NCBI GenBank assembly: GCA_963851325.1
Contig: CAWKOR010000002.1
Coordinates: forward strand, 248,001 to 312,000
Source of the DNA: DATGKG01 sp963851325
GTDB lineage: Bacteria > Desulfobacterota > Binatia > Binatales > Binataceae
Direction: 5' to 3'
Length of the DNA stretch: 64,000 nt
The notes beneath the pieces were generated by a model. That model worked only from the letters and a program-made list of their open reading frames with translations, had not been told where the DNA came from and did not search any database. Each line of letters opens with the position of its first letter. Position 1 is the first letter of the stretch. A program made the translations under genes and the position numbers. Below, piece after piece: positions 43,118 through 52,985 of this stretch.

Positions 43118-43258
43118 TCGGGTTACTCGACTCGTGCTGATCGGCGAACGCCGGCGCACTTCAGCCGTTGATCGATCCAATCAATGCTTCGCGATATCGC
43201 GGACCCGCGGGTCCGCTTCGTCCGAGTTCGCGTGCCTGCACACAGGGTTCCTTCCGGA

Positions 43259-44551
43259 CTACGCTTTTGCGATCGCGTCGAGCATCGATGCTTCCAGGAT
43301 TCCTAGTCCCTCGTCCGCCAGTTCCAGCGACATCGTAAGCGGCATCAGCACCCGGATCACATTTGCGTAGATGCCGCAGCTTAGCACGATGAGCCCGCGC
43401 TCGGTGGCTTTCGCAGCGATGCTTTTCGCGAGCTGCGGCGCGGGCTCCTTGCTCCCGCGATGGCTGACAAACTCGATTGCGAGCATCGGGCCGAGCCCTC
43501 GCACATCGCCGATGCAGGCGAATCGGGGATCTGCTTGAAATGCGTGGAGTCTCTGCGCCACGTGCTCACCGAGCTTCTGTGCGCGGCCAATGATTCCCTC
43601 TTCTTCCATCACGTCCAGAACTGCGAGACCGGCGGCGCAGGATACAGCGTTGCCGGCGAAGGTGCTGCCAAGCCCACCGGGTGCCGGTGCGTCCATCACG
43701 TCGGCGCAGCCGATCACCGCCGAGATCGGAAATCCGCCACCGATGGCCTTGGCGATAGCGATGAGGTCCGGAACTACGCCGGAATGCTCGATCGCGAACA
43801 TTTTTCCGGTTCTCCCGAAGCCGGTCTGAATCTCGTCCGCGACGAGCAGTATGCCGTGCCGGTCGCACAAGCGGCGCAGTGCGCGCATAAATTCAAATGG
43901 CGCGACATTGAAGCCGCCCTCGCCTTGCACCGGTTCGATGACGATCGCGGCTACGCGCGAGGCTTCGACCTCGGCGCGGAAAATCTGCTCGATACTTGCG
44001 AGGCTGGCCTCGCTCGACCCGCCGCGATAGGCATCGGGAAACGCGGCATGAAACACGTCGGCGGAGAACGGACCGAAGCCGACTTTGTATGGATTGACTT
44101 TTCCGGTCAGCGCCAAGGCCATCATGGTGCGGCCATGGAAGCCGCCGCTGAAGGAAATAATTGCCGGCCGTCCGGTCGCGGCGCGCGCGATTTTCACCGC
44201 GTTCTCAATTGCCTCTGCGCCGGTCGAAAGGATGATGGTCTTCTTCGGCGAGGCGCCGGGCGCGAGTTGATTCAGTCGTTCCGCCAGCCGGACGTAAACC
44301 TCATACGGCGTGACCTGAAAACAGGTGTGGGTGAACGCCTCAAGTTGGTCGCGCACCGCCGCGAGTACGCGCGGGTGACGATGCCCGATGTTCTGCACCG
44401 CGATGCCGCCGGCGAAATCGATGTAACGGCGGCCCTCGACGTCCCACAGTTCAGCGTTTTCGGCGCGCGCGGCGAACAGCGGAGTGGCGATTGAAATTCC
44501 GCGCGGCACTGCGGTCGACAATCTGGCGGCGAGTTGTTGATTGGAATCCAT
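43259..44551 (-). CDS. gabT: 4-aminobutyrate aminotransferase (class III)
   Basis: 430 residues, a PLP fold-type I enzyme. GGIAVQNIGHRHPRVLAAV, FSGGFHGRTMMALALTGK, LLVADEIQTGFGRTGKMFAIEHSGVVPDLIAIAKAIGGGFPISAVIG with the PLP Lys in AIAKAIGGG, and STFAGNAVSCAAGLAVLDVM follow the GabT pattern well. It makes succinate semialdehyde from GABA. Class III enzymes also include acetylornithine and beta-alanine transaminases, so substrate is moderately certain. No succinate semialdehyde dehydrogenase is adjacent. It ends 142 nt before the glycosyltransferase start. Confidence 0.88.
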   Translation of the reverse strand: MDSNQQLAARLSTAVPRGISIATPLFAARAENAELWDVEGRRYIDFAGGIAVQNIGHRHPRVLAAVRDQLEAFTHTCFQVTPYEVYVRLAERLNQLAPGASPKKTIILSTGAEAIENAVKIARAATGRPAIISFSGGFHGRTMMALALTGKVNPYKVGFGPFSADVFHAAFPDAYRGGSSEASLASIEQIFRAEVEASRVAAIVIEPVQGEGGFNVAPFEFMRALRRLCDRHGILLVADEIQTGFGRTGKMFAIEHSGVVPDLIAIAKAIGGGFPISAVIGCADVMDAPAPGGLGSTFAGNAVSCAAGLAVLDVMEEEGIIGRAQKLGEHVAQRLHAFQADPRFACIGDVRGLGPMLAIEFVSHRGSKEPAPQLAKSIAAKATERGLIVLSCGIYANVIRVLMPLTMSLELADEGLGILEASMLDAIAKA

Positions 44552-44557
44552 CCTGGG

Positions 44558-46765
44558 TTAGTCGCCGATCGAAGCACGAAAATCAACCACCACGGGCTGC
44601 ACACCTTCACTGGAATCATTCGATCTCGCGATTGAGCCACGCACTTCGAACTTCACCGCATCGATCGCGTCGCCGGAAGCATCCACCAACGCCAGGCGAT
44701 GAGATCCGGCCACGGGCGTCCACAACTGTGCAGCAGTCGCGATGCCAAGATTCGAACCATCGAGCTGCCAGCGCATCGCGGGGGTGCATTGCGAACCTTC
44801 GAAAGACACTTTCTGCCGCGCCAGCGGAATGTCGGGATCGAACGCAACGATACTTCCGTCGGCGGGCGAAGTGATGCGCGCCCGCGAGGAATCGAGGCGC
44901 ATCGCGACAACGTTGGGTTCGGTTCCGGGGATGAACAGCTCGTCGCGCGCCGGTTCGATCGCGTTGGGAAATTCCACTCGCCTGGCGACCAGCCCGCGAG
45001 GCCGGGGAAAATCCGCCGGCTCCCCGAAGCGCCGATGCAGGTAGCTGACAACCTCGAGCCACACCGGCGCCGCGCCGGTCATGCCGGTGATGTCGCGCAT
45101 CGGCGCGCCCGATGAATTTCCCACCCATACTCCAACGGTGAAGGGTCGCGTATATCCAACGCACCAGTTGTCGCGCATGTCTTTGCTGGTTCCGGTTTTA
45201 ACCGCGCTCCAGAACGGCGTGGCGAGGCTGTTCTCGAGGCCGAACGTCGCGCTGCGGCTGGCGCGATCGGAAAGGATATCGGAAATCAGAAAGGCGGTTT
45301 CGTCGCTGTAGATGCGGCGGCGCGCAACATCATTCGGATCCGGTTGCACGCGCAGCGGCGACCATTCGCCGCGATTGGCCAGCGTGCGATACGCGTTGAC
45401 GATTTCCCACAACGTCACATCCGCGGAACCCAGCGCAATCGCGCCGCCGTAGTAATCGCCGGCCTCGGACACACCGTTGAATCCGAGCGCGCGCAGATGC
45501 TCGACAAACTGATCGACGCCCACCATGTCGGCGGTGCGCACTGCCGGTACATTCAGCGACGACGCCAGCGCAGTTCGCATGGAGACCAGACCACGGAAAC
45601 GGCGATCGTAGTCGAGTGGGCGATAAAGCCCGCGCTGCTCGGGCAACTCCAGCGGCGAATCGTCGAGCATCGAGGCTGGAGTGAGCAGGCGTCGCTGCAA
45701 CGCGAGCGCATACAGAAAAGGCTTCAATGCGGAGCCGGGCTGGCGCAAAGCATGGACCGCGTCGACATATGGCGCGTCGGAAAGCTCGCCGGCCCCGCCC
45801 ACGTACGCCCTTACCTCCCCGCTCGAGTTGTCGGCAACGAGCACCGCGCCGTCGTCGACATTGCGATCGTGAACCTGGGCCACCTGATGACGAAGCGCAT
45901 CGGTCGCGAAGCGCTGCAGGTCGCGGTCCAGGGTGCATTGCGTTTGCGCGCCGCCCTCGGGCATCAGATGCTGCGCGAGATGAGGCGCGAGCGCCAACCT
46001 CGCAAAACGGCTGGGGCGGTGGGCAAATGCAGCGTCCATCGCGACCACCACGTCGCCGCGACTCGGCGCATCCGGGCTATCCTGCCGAAGCCGCATTGCG
46101 CGACGCTCGACCGCCGCGCGATTGGCGTTCGGCGCGCGTAGCAATGACGCGAGCACGATCGCCTCGCCGCGATTGATTCCGTGGGGTGCCTTACCGAACA
46201 GCACGCGCGATGCGGCGCCGACTCCCTGCAACTCGCCGCGCCAGGTGACCATGTTCAAATAGCTTTCGAGGATTTGGTCCTTGGACCAACTGCGTTCGAG
46301 CGCGAGCGCCGCCCGCATTTGTTCGAGTTTCTGGATGATCCCGCGATGACGGGCGCGCCGCTGCAGCGCCGGATCGAGCATCGCCACCAACTGCATCGTG
46401 ATGGTACTCGCACCGCGCGGAGGTTTGCCTATGATGGTTTTGGCGAGCGCGCCCGCAACTGCGATCGCATCGACGCCATGGTGTGTCGCGAAGCGATGAT
46501 CCTCCGACGCGACAACTTCCTGCCCAAGCGCCGGTGAGATGGCATTCAACGGAGTCCATGCGAGGCGGCGTCCATGGCGATCGATACGGATTTCATGCAG
46601 CGGCTCGCCGTATCGATCGACCAGTTGCACATCCGACGGATGCCAGCGCGCGCGCACCTCCGGGAACGTGGGCAGCATCGGCGCCGACAGCAGCCATCCC
46701 GCGCAAATAGCGGTGATCGCGACCGCTCCGAGAGCGGGCAGCATGGGCATGCGATGAATCTTCAT
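44558..46765 (-). CDS. pbpC: Penicillin-binding protein 1C
   Basis: 735 residues. N-terminal membrane helix (about residues 10-30), a GT51 transglycosylase domain with the catalytic Glu in VVASEDHRFATHHGVDAIAVAGAL and RGASTITMQLVAML, then a transpeptidase domain with SALK (in RQPGSALKPFLY), SLN (in ASSLNVPAVRT) and KTGTSKDMRDNW. The C-terminal PBP1C domain of about 90 residues follows. PbpC enzymes polymerise and cross-link peptidoglycan. Its start overlaps the end of the alpha-2-macroglobulin gene by 4 nt, the standard bacterial pairing in which the inhibitor protects the cell and PbpC repairs the wall. Confidence 0.95.
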   Translation of the reverse strand: MKIHRMPMLPALGAVAITAICAGWLLSAPMLPTFPEVRARWHPSDVQLVDRYGEPLHEIRIDRHGRRLAWTPLNAISPALGQEVVASEDHRFATHHGVDAIAVAGALAKTIIGKPPRGASTITMQLVAMLDPALQRRARHRGIIQKLEQMRAALALERSWSKDQILESYLNMVTWRGELQGVGAASRVLFGKAPHGINRGEAIVLASLLRAPNANRAAVERRAMRLRQDSPDAPSRGDVVVAMDAAFAHRPSRFARLALAPHLAQHLMPEGGAQTQCTLDRDLQRFATDALRHQVAQVHDRNVDDGAVLVADNSSGEVRAYVGGAGELSDAPYVDAVHALRQPGSALKPFLYALALQRRLLTPASMLDDSPLELPEQRGLYRPLDYDRRFRGLVSMRTALASSLNVPAVRTADMVGVDQFVEHLRALGFNGVSEAGDYYGGAIALGSADVTLWEIVNAYRTLANRGEWSPLRVQPDPNDVARRRIYSDETAFLISDILSDRASRSATFGLENSLATPFWSAVKTGTSKDMRDNWCVGYTRPFTVGVWVGNSSGAPMRDITGMTGAAPVWLEVVSYLHRRFGEPADFPRPRGLVARRVEFPNAIEPARDELFIPGTEPNVVAMRLDSSRARITSPADGSIVAFDPDIPLARQKVSFEGSQCTPAMRWQLDGSNLGIATAAQLWTPVAGSHRLALVDASGDAIDAVKFEVRGSIARSNDSSEGVQPVVVDFRASIGD

Positions 46766-49700
46766 GGTGCGACGTCGAAGCGAGCGTTGGGGATCTCGCC
46801 AAACATTTCGGGCTCGTAGAGCGCCTCGACGCGCGTCGACGGCATCTGAAATTGCCCGGCCTGGTTGAGGCGAATGGTGTATTCGGCCTCGAAGCCACCC
46901 TTCGGAATGTAGTGATAATAGGCGCGATAGGCATCGAACGGGCGCTCAACGAAATCGGGCCAGAACAAATCGTTGGCGAACACCGCGGTGAGTCCGCCAC
47001 GACTCGGCATCAGCAAGGCGTCCGAAGTCTGCTCGCCGGACACCGCGATCCGCGAATCGCGCTGAAGACCGCCGCCGAGATGCGATGCGCCTGCCGGAAT
47101 CGGATCGTTGACGACAACCCAAGTCATATCGCTTTGAGCGTCGATCTTGAGGTGAATGCGAACGAGATCGCCGCTGTGCCATGCCCCGGTGCGCGAAGCC
47201 TCGACCGGCGTGATGGTCTTCGTAATGGTGTAGCCGCTCAAAACCGGTTGCGTAAGCGGTACCGCGGCATTGGCCTGAATAGTCGCCCACGGATTGCCGG
47301 TTCCGGAATGCACGAGATGCAACTCGCTCGGCATCGCCGGCCACGGGAGATCCAATTTTCCGCCGGCCGGTTCTTTCGCCCAGGCGAGGACCTGCTTCGC
47401 CTCATTCAGAGTCGCCGCGGTATCACCGGTCACCGGCTGCGATTCGAAGGCCGCGGCGAATTTTTCGGTCGCGAGCGTTCCCCATGCATTGGCGACGGTG
47501 GTGCCCCAGTTGCCGCGGACCTGCATCGCGATCATGCCGGAGGTCACCCGCGAAACGTCGTCGGTCCAAAGTTTGTGATCGATCAGAAGTAGCGTCAGGC
47601 GCGCCATATTCTCGGATGGCGAAACCATCAGCCACCAGAAATTGTTGCGCGGATCGGATGACAGATGCATCGCGGTTCCCTGCGAGTTCAGCCTTGCGCG
47701 AATGATCTGCTCCGCCGCTTCGATCAGCTTCTCGCGATCGGGGAGCGCCGGCGTGCGCAGCAGGATGCTCCACCAATCGAGCACGGCAGAATCGGGCCAT
47801 AGATTCGGATCGATGGTGAGACTGCCGAGCAGCGCGGGCTTGATCGTTCCGATGCGCGCGAGTGCTTCGATGGCCGCCAGCTTACGCATCGGGAGATCGA
47901 CGGTCTGGATCGATTCGTTGCGAATGATCTTGCCTTCAACGAAGCCGTGCAGCCCGCCGCGCATCTGCTCCTGGAGCGGCGCGGGAATTTTCAGCCCGGC
48001 TTCGTTGGTAACCGCAAGCACGTAGGAAGTAAGGACATCGCTGCCCTGCTGCATCATCGGGAAATATTTCAGCAGACCATCGGAATCGACGTATGAAGGA
48101 AGCTCGGCAACCACGCCGCTCCACAGCTTCGCATCGTGCAGCGCCACTGCGCGCGAGACTCGCTGCTCGAGACATATATAAGGGTAGTCGCGCATCCATT
48201 GACGCACGGCCTCCAAACCGGCAACCAGCGATGGACGCAGCCCGACCACGATGCCGCCGGCGCCGGGTAGCGCGCCCTGCGGCGCGGCAACTGGAACCTC
48301 GATCGGTTTGTCGACCCGCATCAGAGTCGCCTGATAGGTCCGAATCGGCACCGCGGGCAATACACGCTGGGTCACCTGCAAATGATCGGAGGCCCCCTTG
48401 GCGAGCGCATCGAGGCGGTAGGTCAAATCGCCCGACGATGACGCGGGAACCCTGACGTTCCAGTTCATGATTTTCCCGTCGCCAGGAGCAAGATTCACCT
48501 TCTGCGCGAAAGGCTGATTGAGGCCGACGATTTTCCCGTTGACGCCTGCTTCGAGAGAACGCTCGGAGGCGTTACGCACCGTGAACGCGGCCATGAAGGC
48601 GTCGCCGTTTCGAATGATTGGCGAAATGCCCGGCAGGATCATGAGGTCCTGGGTTGATTTGATAGTCGCCGCGCCGGTCCCGAAAAGTCCGGCCTCGCTG
48701 CTGGCAATCGCGACGATGCGGAAGCTGGTCAGCGAATCGTTCAGCGGCACTTCAATCGAGGCATCGCCGTTTGCATCGATGGGAACGCTCGCCTTCCACA
48801 GCAGCAGCGTGTCGAAGAGTTTGCGGGTGACCTGGCGCCCACCTCCACCGCCGGGCGGAATTGCCTTCAATCCGTAATGACGCTTGCCCACCACCTCCAT
48901 CTGCGCGGTCGCGGTCTCGATTTGGTACGAGCGGCGTCCCATCATCGCGTCAAGGAGCTTCCAACTGTCGTTGTGCATCAGCTCGAGGAGGCCTTCGTCG
49001 ACCGCAGCGAGCGCGACCTCGCTTCCCGCAGGCGGCGCCTTCCCGTTGGCGGTCCGCACGGAAACTTTGACTCGCGCTTTTTCTCTGACGCGATAGACCG
49101 CGCGGTCGGGCGTGACGCCGACCTTGAGTTCGTGATCGCGCCATCCGACGCGGATCTCCGCGATGCCGAGTTTGAAGGCCGGCTTGCCGAGGTCCACCAT
49201 CGCGGTCGGCTGGATCGACCCGATCCGGCCGCGAACCGCCAGCACCGAGACGTATACGTTGGGCGCGTAGTCGCGCACCGGCAGCGTGATGCTTGGATCC
49301 TTACCCGAGAGGGACAGCACCGACGCGGCGATCACCCCTTCGCGCTCGACGGTGACCAGGGCGGTCGCCGCGCCGAACGGCATCCGAACCTGGAAGCGCG
49401 CGGTGTCGCCTGGCTGATACTGCCGCTTCTCGGGCAGCACATCCATGCGATCGTCGTCGTGGCCGCGAAAGACGAATCGGTCGGGGCCAGGAATGTAAAT
49501 TTCGAGAAATGACGACGACGAATGGCCCGCGTCATCGGTCACGGTTGCCTGCGCGACGACCTCGCCGGTCGCGGCAGTCTGCGCCTCGCACACCATCAGG
49601 CCGTGGCGATCGGTCTTGCCGGAGCACAAGTCGCCGATGCGTCTGGTGTCGGTGATATTCTCGTAGGCGTAAAATCCACCAATCAGGCGTTTGCGATAGC

Positions 49701-52572
49701 CATAGCGTTTGCGGGCGAAGAGCGCGACGCTGACCGGCGCATTCGCGACCGCCTTGCCGGCATCGTCGACCACCGCGATGTGAACCTTCGGCTTGTCGGA
49801 GGCCGCAATCCAATCGGGAATCGAAACTCCGACCAAGCGCTTCGACGGCCAAATCGTGGTCCTATTGGAAACGGTTTGGGTCTCGCCGTTGGGGTCGCGA
49901 TATTCCATCTCGGCGGTCAACTCGATCGGCGTCGTCGCGGTCTTGATGCCGGTGATCTCGGTGCGCGCACCACCCGCCGCATCGAGCACCAGGTCGATCC
50001 GTTGATGAACACCCTGGTGCTGCTGCGCGGGCGTCGCCTCCTCGATGTCCTCGCCCTCGCGCACGATGCCCTCGGTCACCGTTCCATTGGCGAAGGTGAA
50101 ATTCTCGAAATCGGGGAACTGCGGAAACGCGTTGGGGTTGAGCTGGCTGCGAATTGTAACCGGAAGCCCTTTGGCTGCGCCGCCGGAAAGGTATTCTGCG
50201 CTGACATCGATGGGAACCCTGGTGGCCGCGACCTGCGCCGCGGTGGGCATCCGGATCTGCGCGCGCATCAGCGGAACGCGAAACTCCTCGACGCGAAAAC
50301 CACCGCTGCTCAACTCCACCGAAGTTCCGCCGTCGCCGGAATCATCGGGGCCTGGGGACGCGGTTGCCTTCCGGCTATGCAGCATCGCGATTTGGTACTG
50401 GCCGAGCCGGGCGGTTTTAGGAATTTCCCAATCCAATTCGGCGGTGCCATTCGGGTTCCAGGTCAGATCGAAATCGAAGTGCTGGTCGCTGCCGGAATGC
50501 CGAATTGAAAGCGAGTTCGGCAGATCCTCGATGTGCGGTATAGAAAACCCATCAAGGGTTTTCGCACGAATGAAATGCTTCATGTGAACCGTTTCGCCGG
50601 CCCGAAATAGCGGACGATCCAGCACCGTATGCGCGGCCAGGTTCGGCGATGAATCATCGCTCGGAAGATGAAAGCGCCACGCCTCGATGCCTTGCCGCCA
50701 ACTGGAATGGACGAAGCTGAAATCTGTGCCCTTGCGCGCGGTCACGATCACTCCCGAATCGAGATCGTTGATGGGGGTCAGTTGTTCGGAAAATGAATCG
50801 GGATCGGGATGTTCGTCCGGCGTCCGATCGCATCGGGGCAACGCACTAAGCGCCGAGACGCCAGTCACGATCGCGAGGCCGCGCGCATCGGTGCTCCCGT
50901 ACCAGAGCTCCTTGCCGCTGCAATCGGCGATCGCGACGGTCGCGTCGGGGACCGGCTTGGCGCTCTCGAGCTCGGTGACCCAAATCAGGGAGTTCTGGTT
51001 GCCCTTCTTGAAGTGCACCGCGAGGTCGGTGACCAGGGCGATGGTCGGCACGTACATCGGCGCGTCGGTGTCGAGCAAATCCTGGCCCAACTTTTTGCTT
51101 TCGAGCTCGACGACATAAAATCCGGTCCTCTTCAGCGGGATGCCCATCACCTCGAAAGCCTTGGCGCCGTTGGGCTTCGGAATGGTGAACTCGCGTGCGC
51201 CCGCTTTTAAATCGCCCGCGAAAACCGAGTCGGCGCGATGCGCGCCTGCGACTTTGCGCATCCAGGATAGTGAGGATGCGGCATCCGGGTCAGGCATCCT
51301 CCACAATGTCGCCTCGATCCGGGTGAGGGCGTCGGCATTCGCGGATGCGCTCTCATCCAGGCGCATCTGATGGCCGCGGATCTGCGCCTCGAGGTTGCGC
51401 ACGGTGACGGGAAGTACAGGATCGACCGCCTCGATGATGCCGAAGCGCGAAGAAAATTTCGCGAGCGGTGGAAACTCGCCGGTTGCGACAGTCATCGGAA
51501 AGCGCGCGGCATTGGACAAGGCGTGCCCCGCGTCGTCCACGACCTTGGGTGGCAGCTCGATTTTGTATTGCGTCGATTCCTTGAACGGTCCCCGAAAAGT
51601 CACCTCGGAGATCGAGGCCTTGCCCTGATCGTAAATTGCGATGGTCGGGGTAATCCGCGAGCCGTCGGACGCGACCAGCGCGACCTGTTTCGCCAGTGCC
51701 GTCGCGATTGGCTCGCTAAACCACAACGACATTGGGGTGACGGGGATGCAGGCGGCGTGCGCATTCTCGCGCTCGCATCGAAGCGCGGCCTCGAATGGCT
51801 TGCGACTTTTGAAGTTGAGGATCTGGTCCTTGATGGTCGCCACGCCGGAGGTCGCCCTGATGCCTTTGCCCCAAATCAAGCTGATCGCGGCGCCGTTCGG
51901 AAAACTCTGTTTGGCCTGGAGAACGAGCGCCGGCCGATTCGAGATGAAATTCTTGAAGTGCTTCAGCAGGATATCGCGATCGGCAGCGCCCATGATCTTG
52001 ACGCCGACTCGCTCGGGAATGCCTTCGATAGAAAATCCCGCGTTTGCGACGACTGATGCGAGGTCGGGCTCAGCGTCCAGGACCAGCACGAACGCCTGCT
52101 GTTCATCGAGATCCTCGCTTCCACCCCATGGCATCGATTCGACGACTGAGGGCCCACCGGTATCGAAGTGGAACTCAGGTCGCGAAGTGAATGAGGTCCC
52201 CGCCAGAGTGCGCAGTTTGGCACGCAGGCGGAAACTACAGCGCACGCCGGCCGGCAGATCGTGCGCGAAGTCGTAGGCCCATCGATTCGTGTCGATCCAT
52301 CGCGCGGAACCTTTCGCAGAGCAATCGACCTCGAAGGGCATCGCGCCCTCGAATGCCCTTCCGAGCGGAACCATCGGCTCGGAAAATTGCGCCGTCACCT
52401 GGCGAACATCCTTGACGGTTCCCTGCGGCGAGAACCGAAGCACTCGCGGCGACGATTGCGCACGCGCGACGGCAGAACTCAGAATTAGGATCGCAGACAG
52501 CAGCGGAAGGCAGCGCGCGAGGGGCCAACAACTCGGCCGAGAGTCGATGTGCGTCGAACCGTTCGCTTCCAA
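46762..52572 (-). CDS. Bacterial alpha-2-macroglobulin (YfhM-like), thioester type
   Basis: 1936 residues, with a type I signal peptide (LLSAILILSSAVARAQ, cleaved near 39). It is a long chain of MG domains; family blocks include FRAGETVHMKHFIRAKTLDGF, ARVKVSVRTANGKAPPAGSEVALAAVDEGLLEL (an MG domain), and LFDTLLLWKASVPIDANGDASIEVPLNDSLTSFRIVAIA. The thioester motif CLEQ (Cys1467-Gln1470) is present, so it can trap proteases covalently. The bait region cannot be pinned down. It ends in an IKVRLQ-type receptor-binding-like domain. E. coli YfhM is a lipoprotein; here no lipobox is seen, so it may be free in the periplasm. PbpC follows with a 4-nt overlap. Confidence 0.93.
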   Translation of the reverse strand: MEANGSTHIDSRPSCWPLARCLPLLSAILILSSAVARAQSSPRVLRFSPQGTVKDVRQVTAQFSEPMVPLGRAFEGAMPFEVDCSAKGSARWIDTNRWAYDFAHDLPAGVRCSFRLRAKLRTLAGTSFTSRPEFHFDTGGPSVVESMPWGGSEDLDEQQAFVLVLDAEPDLASVVANAGFSIEGIPERVGVKIMGAADRDILLKHFKNFISNRPALVLQAKQSFPNGAAISLIWGKGIRATSGVATIKDQILNFKSRKPFEAALRCERENAHAACIPVTPMSLWFSEPIATALAKQVALVASDGSRITPTIAIYDQGKASISEVTFRGPFKESTQYKIELPPKVVDDAGHALSNAARFPMTVATGEFPPLAKFSSRFGIIEAVDPVLPVTVRNLEAQIRGHQMRLDESASANADALTRIEATLWRMPDPDAASSLSWMRKVAGAHRADSVFAGDLKAGAREFTIPKPNGAKAFEVMGIPLKRTGFYVVELESKKLGQDLLDTDAPMYVPTIALVTDLAVHFKKGNQNSLIWVTELESAKPVPDATVAIADCSGKELWYGSTDARGLAIVTGVSALSALPRCDRTPDEHPDPDSFSEQLTPINDLDSGVIVTARKGTDFSFVHSSWRQGIEAWRFHLPSDDSSPNLAAHTVLDRPLFRAGETVHMKHFIRAKTLDGFSIPHIEDLPNSLSIRHSGSDQHFDFDLTWNPNGTAELDWEIPKTARLGQYQIAMLHSRKATASPGPDDSGDGGTSVELSSGGFRVEEFRVPLMRAQIRMPTAAQVAATRVPIDVSAEYLSGGAAKGLPVTIRSQLNPNAFPQFPDFENFTFANGTVTEGIVREGEDIEEATPAQQHQGVHQRIDLVLDAAGGARTEITGIKTATTPIELTAEMEYRDPNGETQTVSNRTTIWPSKRLVGVSIPDWIAASDKPKVHIAVVDDAGKAVANAPVSVALFARKRYGYRKRLIGGFYAYENITDTRRIGDLCSGKTDRHGLMVCEAQTAATGEVVAQATVTDDAGHSSSSFLEIYIPGPDRFVFRGHDDDRMDVLPEKRQYQPGDTARFQVRMPFGAATALVTVEREGVIAASVLSLSGKDPSITLPVRDYAPNVYVSVLAVRGRIGSIQPTAMVDLGKPAFKLGIAEIRVGWRDHELKVGVTPDRAVYRVREKARVKVSVRTANGKAPPAGSEVALAAVDEGLLELMHNDSWKLLDAMMGRRSYQIETATAQMEVVGKRHYGLKAIPPGGGGGRQVTRKLFDTLLLWKASVPIDANGDASIEVPLNDSLTSFRIVAIASSEAGLFGTGAATIKSTQDLMILPGISPIIRNGDAFMAAFTVRNASERSLEAGVNGKIVGLNQPFAQKVNLAPGDGKIMNWNVRVPASSSGDLTYRLDALAKGASDHLQVTQRVLPAVPIRTYQATLMRVDKPIEVPVAAPQGALPGAGGIVVGLRPSLVAGLEAVRQWMRDYPYICLEQRVSRAVALHDAKLWSGVVAELPSYVDSDGLLKYFPMMQQGSDVLTSYVLAVTNEAGLKIPAPLQEQMRGGLHGFVEGKIIRNESIQTVDLPMRKLAAIEALARIGTIKPALLGSLTIDPNLWPDSAVLDWWSILLRTPALPDREKLIEAAEQIIRARLNSQGTAMHLSSDPRNNFWWLMVSPSENMARLTLLLIDHKLWTDDVSRVTSGMIAMQVRGNWGTTVANAWGTLATEKFAAAFESQPVTGDTAATLNEAKQVLAWAKEPAGGKLDLPWPAMPSELHLVHSGTGNPWATIQANAAVPLTQPVLSGYTITKTITPVEASRTGAWHSGDLVRIHLKIDAQSDMTWVVVNDPIPAGASHLGGGLQRDSRIAVSGEQTSDALLMPSRGGLTAVFANDLFWPDFVERPFDAYRAYYHYIPKGGFEAEYTIRLNQAGQFQMPSTRVEALYEPEMFGEIPNARFDVAP

Positions 52573-52985
52573 ATGGCCCCTCCGAGATATGGACGACGGA
52601 AAATTGTCCGGCAGAATGCTCTCGCCGAAACAATCGAGGCAAGGGTGGCATAAAGCGGCAAGCTTGCGAAAGCGACCGCAGTAAAAGGAGTTAGATTAGG
52701 CGAAGTCTTCTAATGGATAAGCAATGGATATGAATCGTACACGACCTATATTATCCGATGGGTCAGAAATTCTATCGATATCGCGCGAACACAGTCAGCC
52801 GGAGTCTGTTGCTGCTTATAGTTGCCACTCTTGGCTTAATCTTCTGAGAGGCGTATATTCCGACGCTCAATCGGCAAGTGTGGGTAACCCGCCCGGAGCA
52901 CACCTGACGATCTGGGGTTCTGGTGGGGAGCGGGTTGGTTCTGGGGAGCATTAAAGCAGCCAACGACTCCGGGCGTGGGGGGCTT
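52573..52985. other. 413-bp divergent intergenic region
   Basis: It separates the divergent alpha-2-macroglobulin and squalene-hopene cyclase genes and must hold both promoters. One short frame at 52724-52954 has no family similarity. The region is AT-richer around 52690-52860. I see no clear -35/-10 or -24/-12 pair. Confidence 0.5.

Noticed and set aside
52724..52954. 76-residue plus-strand frame before shc
   Set aside because: No similarity, poor codon use and no ribosome site; treated as part of the intergenic region.
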